Shown: piece by piece, positions 60,669-64,000 of the stretch
Layout of the letters: every line of letters begins with the position of its first letter
How positions within the stretch are numbered: the stretch's first letter is position 1
Source of the DNA: Alnus glutinosa
Lineage: Eukaryota > Streptophyta > Magnoliopsida > Fagales > Betulaceae
NCBI RefSeq assembly: GCF_958979055.1
Contig: NC_084892.1
Location: 377,001 to 441,000, forward strand
Direction: 5' to 3'
Length of the DNA: 64,000 nucleotides
Made by a program: the position numbers and the translations under genes
The notes under the pieces: generated by a model
Databases searched by the model: none
Told to the model about the DNA's origin: nothing
Seen by the model: the letters and a program-made list of their open reading frames with translations, nothing else

Positions 60669-63600
60669 ATGGTGAAGGCGTACTTTCGGTACGAGCCGGC
60701 AGCGGCCTTCGGAGTCATCGTGTCCGACGAGGCCAACATAGTGTACGACAGCTCCGGGAAGCACCTGCTGGCTCCGGCGCTGGAGAAGGTGGGCGTGTGG
60801 CACGTGCGGCAGGGCCTCTGCACCAAAACCCTAGCCCCTTTGCCCGCCACCCGTGGTCCTTCTCTCGCCGTCACCTCCATTGCCTCTTCGCCTTCTTCTT
60901 CTCTGGTAGAAGCTTTTTTCTTATTCTTTTTTTTTTTTTTTTTTTGGTATTGGTTTGGTTGCCGAGAAGAGAAATAAAAGAAATTTCTTTAAATATTTTT
61001 CTTAGTTTTGAATGTTTTGAAGTCCGAAAAATGAGATACTAAGGTTTAAGTTCTAATAATGATATACTTACACTACGTGTATTGGTTCCTGTATAATGAG
61101 AAAGAAATTCACCATGAGTGTGAATTTCAAGTTTTCCAGTATTTTTAGTGAAAAAACTTGCAGTTTTTTTGGTATCATGAATGATTTCTTTCCCAATATT
61201 TATTTGATAATCATTCTGAGATTTTAACAACTAACGTACATTTATCACTCACAATTCCATGTGGAGGTTTTAGTTCTAGCTCTACCGGGTTCCAATATTG
61301 AGAATTTTGGATTTAATATTCTTAAAGTTCAATTTCATTTCCTGCCTAAAAGAAAAAAGGAAAAAGGTTTTCTTTTTTGGTTGATAACAAATGAGCAATG
61401 GAAAGGTAATAGGTAACTTGAGAATATTGAGTTTGGAACCTATGAATTCAGTACTTGTTGCTTATTGTTTGCTATTTTTTAAATACGGTGTTAGTTACCA
61501 TTTCTCTAATTCTGAATTGATGAATTTTTGTGCTCTGTTGATGTAAGAGGAAGAGTTTTTGATTGCAGATTGCAAGTGGCTATGCAGATGGCAGCATAAG
61601 AATTTGGGATAGCGACAAAGGAACTTGTGAGACCACATTGAATGGACATAAGGGGGCTGTGACTGTGCTTCGATACAATAAGCTTGGATCTTTGCTTGCA
61701 TCTGGAAGCAAGGATAAGGATATAAGATTATGGGATGTGGTTGGCGAGAGTGGCCTGTATCGGCTTCGTGGGCATCGTGACCAGGTTTATCATTACAGCT
61801 TTTCAATTAAACCTGTATATTCAGATGGTTGCTGGGCTTAGCTTGCTTATCCGTCTTGTTTTCTTCATTTATCTATCTTGCACTCTGTATAAATTGTGAT
61901 TACTGTTTATTTGCTTTCACTTATTGTAGGTAACTGATCTCGTTTTCTTAGATTCTGGTAAAAAACTTGTTAGTTCCTCCAAAGACAAGTTCTTGAGAGT
62001 GTGGGATCTTGAAATACAGCACTGTATGCAAATAGTAAGTGGTCATCACAGTGAAATATGGTCCATAGACGTTGATCCAGAGGAAAGATTTCCGGCCAGT
62101 GGGTCTGCAGATGTGGAACTTAGATTTTACACAATTAAGCATGACTTGGTGGATGGACAATCTTTACCTACTACAAAGGGAACTGAAGTTGTGAACAATG
62201 GAGATTCATCTACTCAAAATAAATGGGATATTTTGAAGTCATTTGGAGGAATTCAGCGACAAAACAAAGATAGGGTCTCCACTGTGAGATTCAACAAATC
62301 AGGAAATTTGCTTGCTTGCCAAGTTGCAGGAAAGACAGTAGAGATATTCAACATACTAGATGAGGCTAAAGCAAAGCGTAAAGTGAAACGTAGGCTTCAT
62401 CGGAAGAAAGCAAAAGAATCTGCAAAAGGGGCAGTTGGGGTTGTGGAAAATGGTGATACAAATCATGGCACTGGAGAGGAAGGAAATGCCCCCTTGGTTA
62501 CTGCCGCTGATGTGTTTAAGCTTCTTCATACTGTTCGAGCTAGCAAAAAAATATGCTCCATTTCTTTCTGTCCAGTTACTCCAAAGAATTTGGTGGCTAC
62601 TTCAGCGGTGTCTTTGGACGACAATCTGTTGGAATTTTATTTCATTGAAGGCAGTGGCTGGTCAAAAGCACTTGCTGTGAAGCTCCAAGGACACCGTTCT
62701 GATGTCAAAAGTGTAACACTTAGTTCAGACAACTCTTTTTTGATGTCAACTAGTCACAAGGCAGTAAAGATTTGGAATCCAGTAAATGGTGCTTGCCTCC
62801 GAACTATTGAGTCTGGGAACGGACTATGTGGTTTAATTATTCCTCAGAACAAGTATGCACTTGTTGGAACTGATGAAGGAACTATATAAATTATTGACGT
62901 CGTGAGTGGAACCTGCTTTGAAGCCGTGAAAGCTCATGGTGGTTCTATTAGGTCAATTGCGGCGATTCCACATGAAAATGGTTTTGTCACAGGAAGTGCG
63001 GATCATGATGTTAAGTTCTGGGAATACCAGATTAAACAAAAATCTGGTCAAGTATGTTCTTCTTACGATCTACTCTTAACATTTCTAAAGTTTTGTATTG
63101 TACCTCATTATCTGCTATTTAGGATATTTATCCAAGTTGAAACTCTTTTTTATGAACAACATTGCACTTATAAAAAAGGTCCTATTACTTCCAGCATAAT
63201 GTTATTAAATGATAATGATGATGAACCTTCCACTTTCTCTTAAGGTGCTGTTCATTTGAAAAAGTAAACCCTTTGATGCCTTTTCCGCTTTTTTTTTGAA
63301 ATTCATGGATATCTCTGATAACACATGAACGCAAGTGATCTGCTCTGGGTGCTTGTAAATGGCCATGTCATTTCAACAAAGGCAAATATCTCTAGCATCA
63401 GATGTAATCATAGTGCCACACTTGGAAGTGTCATTCTGTTGCATTTTTTTTGGTAAGGTTTAAATCTCATGATTTATCTCTATTTTTATGATGGATGATT
63501 TATTTGACGAAAGCCTTCGCTTTTCTAGCTTTGCGGGTTTTATGGTCTTTTGTTCTTCTTTTTCTCCCTAATTGGGGTCATTCTTGTATACTTTTTGTGT

Positions 63601-63805
63601 ATTGGCTTGCGCCCTTCTACACTTTCTAATGAAATTGATTTACTTATAAAAAAGGGTTATACTGTCTCTGTTTGTTTTGCAGGATACTAAGCCCCTAACA
63701 GTTTCAAATGTGAAATCTATGAAGATGAACGATGATGTTTTTGTGGTTGCAGTAAGCCCTGATGCTAAATATATTGCTGTTGCACTCTTGGGTTGTACAG
63801 TGAAG
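60669..63805 (+). CDS. UTP12: UTP12/WDR3 WD40 protein of the small-subunit processome, 5' part, with an internal stop
   Basis: Nucleolar WD40-repeat scaffold in the U3 snoRNP (SSU processome) that matures 18S rRNA. Exons are 60669-60905, 61569-61784, 61930-63051 and 63683-63805, all in phase 0; the gene continues beyond the window. The protein starts MVKAYFRYEPAAAFGVI as in the family. WD repeats include SGYADGSIRIWD, ASGSKDKDIRLWD and SSSKDKFLRVWD; family-specific segments include NKDRVSTVRFN and KKICSISF. In exon 3 codon 471 is TAA (62887-62889) where the family has Glu before IIDV; the frame continues conserved on both sides. So either one base is wrong in the sequence, or this allele encodes a protein cut to about half of the usual some 900-950 residues. 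Intron 3 holds a LINE tail. Confidence 0.85.
63240..63655 (+). mobile_element. LINE 3' tail in UTP12 intron 3
   Basis: The end reads gtatactttttgtgtattggcttgcgccc, then ctttctaatgaaattgatttacttataaaaaa, matching plant LINE 3' UTRs and the LINE in SF3A2 intron 5. The upstream boundary is unclear. No target duplication is assigned. Confidence 0.55.
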
Positions 63806-64000
63806 GTCTGACCAACTCAACCTTATAGATTTTGGTTTAGTTTCATTGTTTGGTTTGATAGGTTCCATGTATAAGATTCTTGCTAGTTGGTAATTGAGGG
63901 ATCATTGTAGTTTTGAAATTTGAATTCCTAAACATTTTTGACATTTTGAATTGTGTTCTTCGTCCAATGCCATTTTGTTTTGAATCATCAGTCCTCTAAT

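Overview
This is nuclear DNA of a dicot plant. The genes have GT-AG introns and plant-type families, the spacers are AT-rich, and transposon remnants and microsatellites are dense. A woody eudicot, perhaps of the walnut/oak alliance, is my guess from the style of the repeats; it was not tested.

Position 1 to about 31,220 holds a head-to-tail array of four RAB GTPase genes of the RABC2 (Rab18-related) type, all on the minus strand and all with six exons and the same intron phases. Copy 1 (1063-5641) looks orthodox: 212 residues ending in a double cysteine. Copies 2 to 4 have diverged in the GTPase motifs and in the C-terminal tail. Copy 2 (9423-11922) has a Gly/Arg/His-rich tail ending in one cysteine, and a decayed second copy of its last exon lies downstream. 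Copies 3 and 4 come from a recent 7-8 kb duplication (14281-21998 and 23881-31220). Copy 3 has since lost its prenylation motif by a frameshift and carries His in place of the catalytic Gln. Between the two units sit a 750-bp Mutator-like MITE with a perfect 9-bp target duplication and a broken Ty1/copia end.

31,220 to 42,000 carries CACTA-type ends and then SF3A2, the U2 snRNP splicing factor 3A subunit 2 (plus strand, 33315-39953, seven exons). Its intron 2 starts with GC rather than GT and contains an antisense LINE fragment. Its intron 5 contains a 2.3-kb LINE with no reverse transcriptase, inserted into an older MITE and flanked by a 19-bp target duplication. Downstream is a perfect 160-bp tandem duplication.

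42,076 to about 49,760 is a phosphatidylinositol-4-phosphate 5-kinase with eight MORN repeats, most like PIP5K9 (minus strand, 831 residues). It converges on SF3A2. From 49.8 to 60.6 kb I find no convincing gene, only MITEs, SINEs, a tandem repeat and simple repeats.

60,669 to the window end is the 5' half of UTP12/WDR3, a nucleolar WD40 protein of the small-subunit processome (plus strand). Its third exon contains an in-frame TAA at 62887, although the reading frame on both sides is well conserved.

The genes are not a functional cluster. They cover vesicle traffic (RABC2), splicing (SF3A2), phosphoinositide signalling (PIP5K) and ribosome assembly (UTP12). The most unusual content is the RABC2 array, where duplicated small GTPases have changed at GTPase-critical residues and in their membrane-anchor tails.
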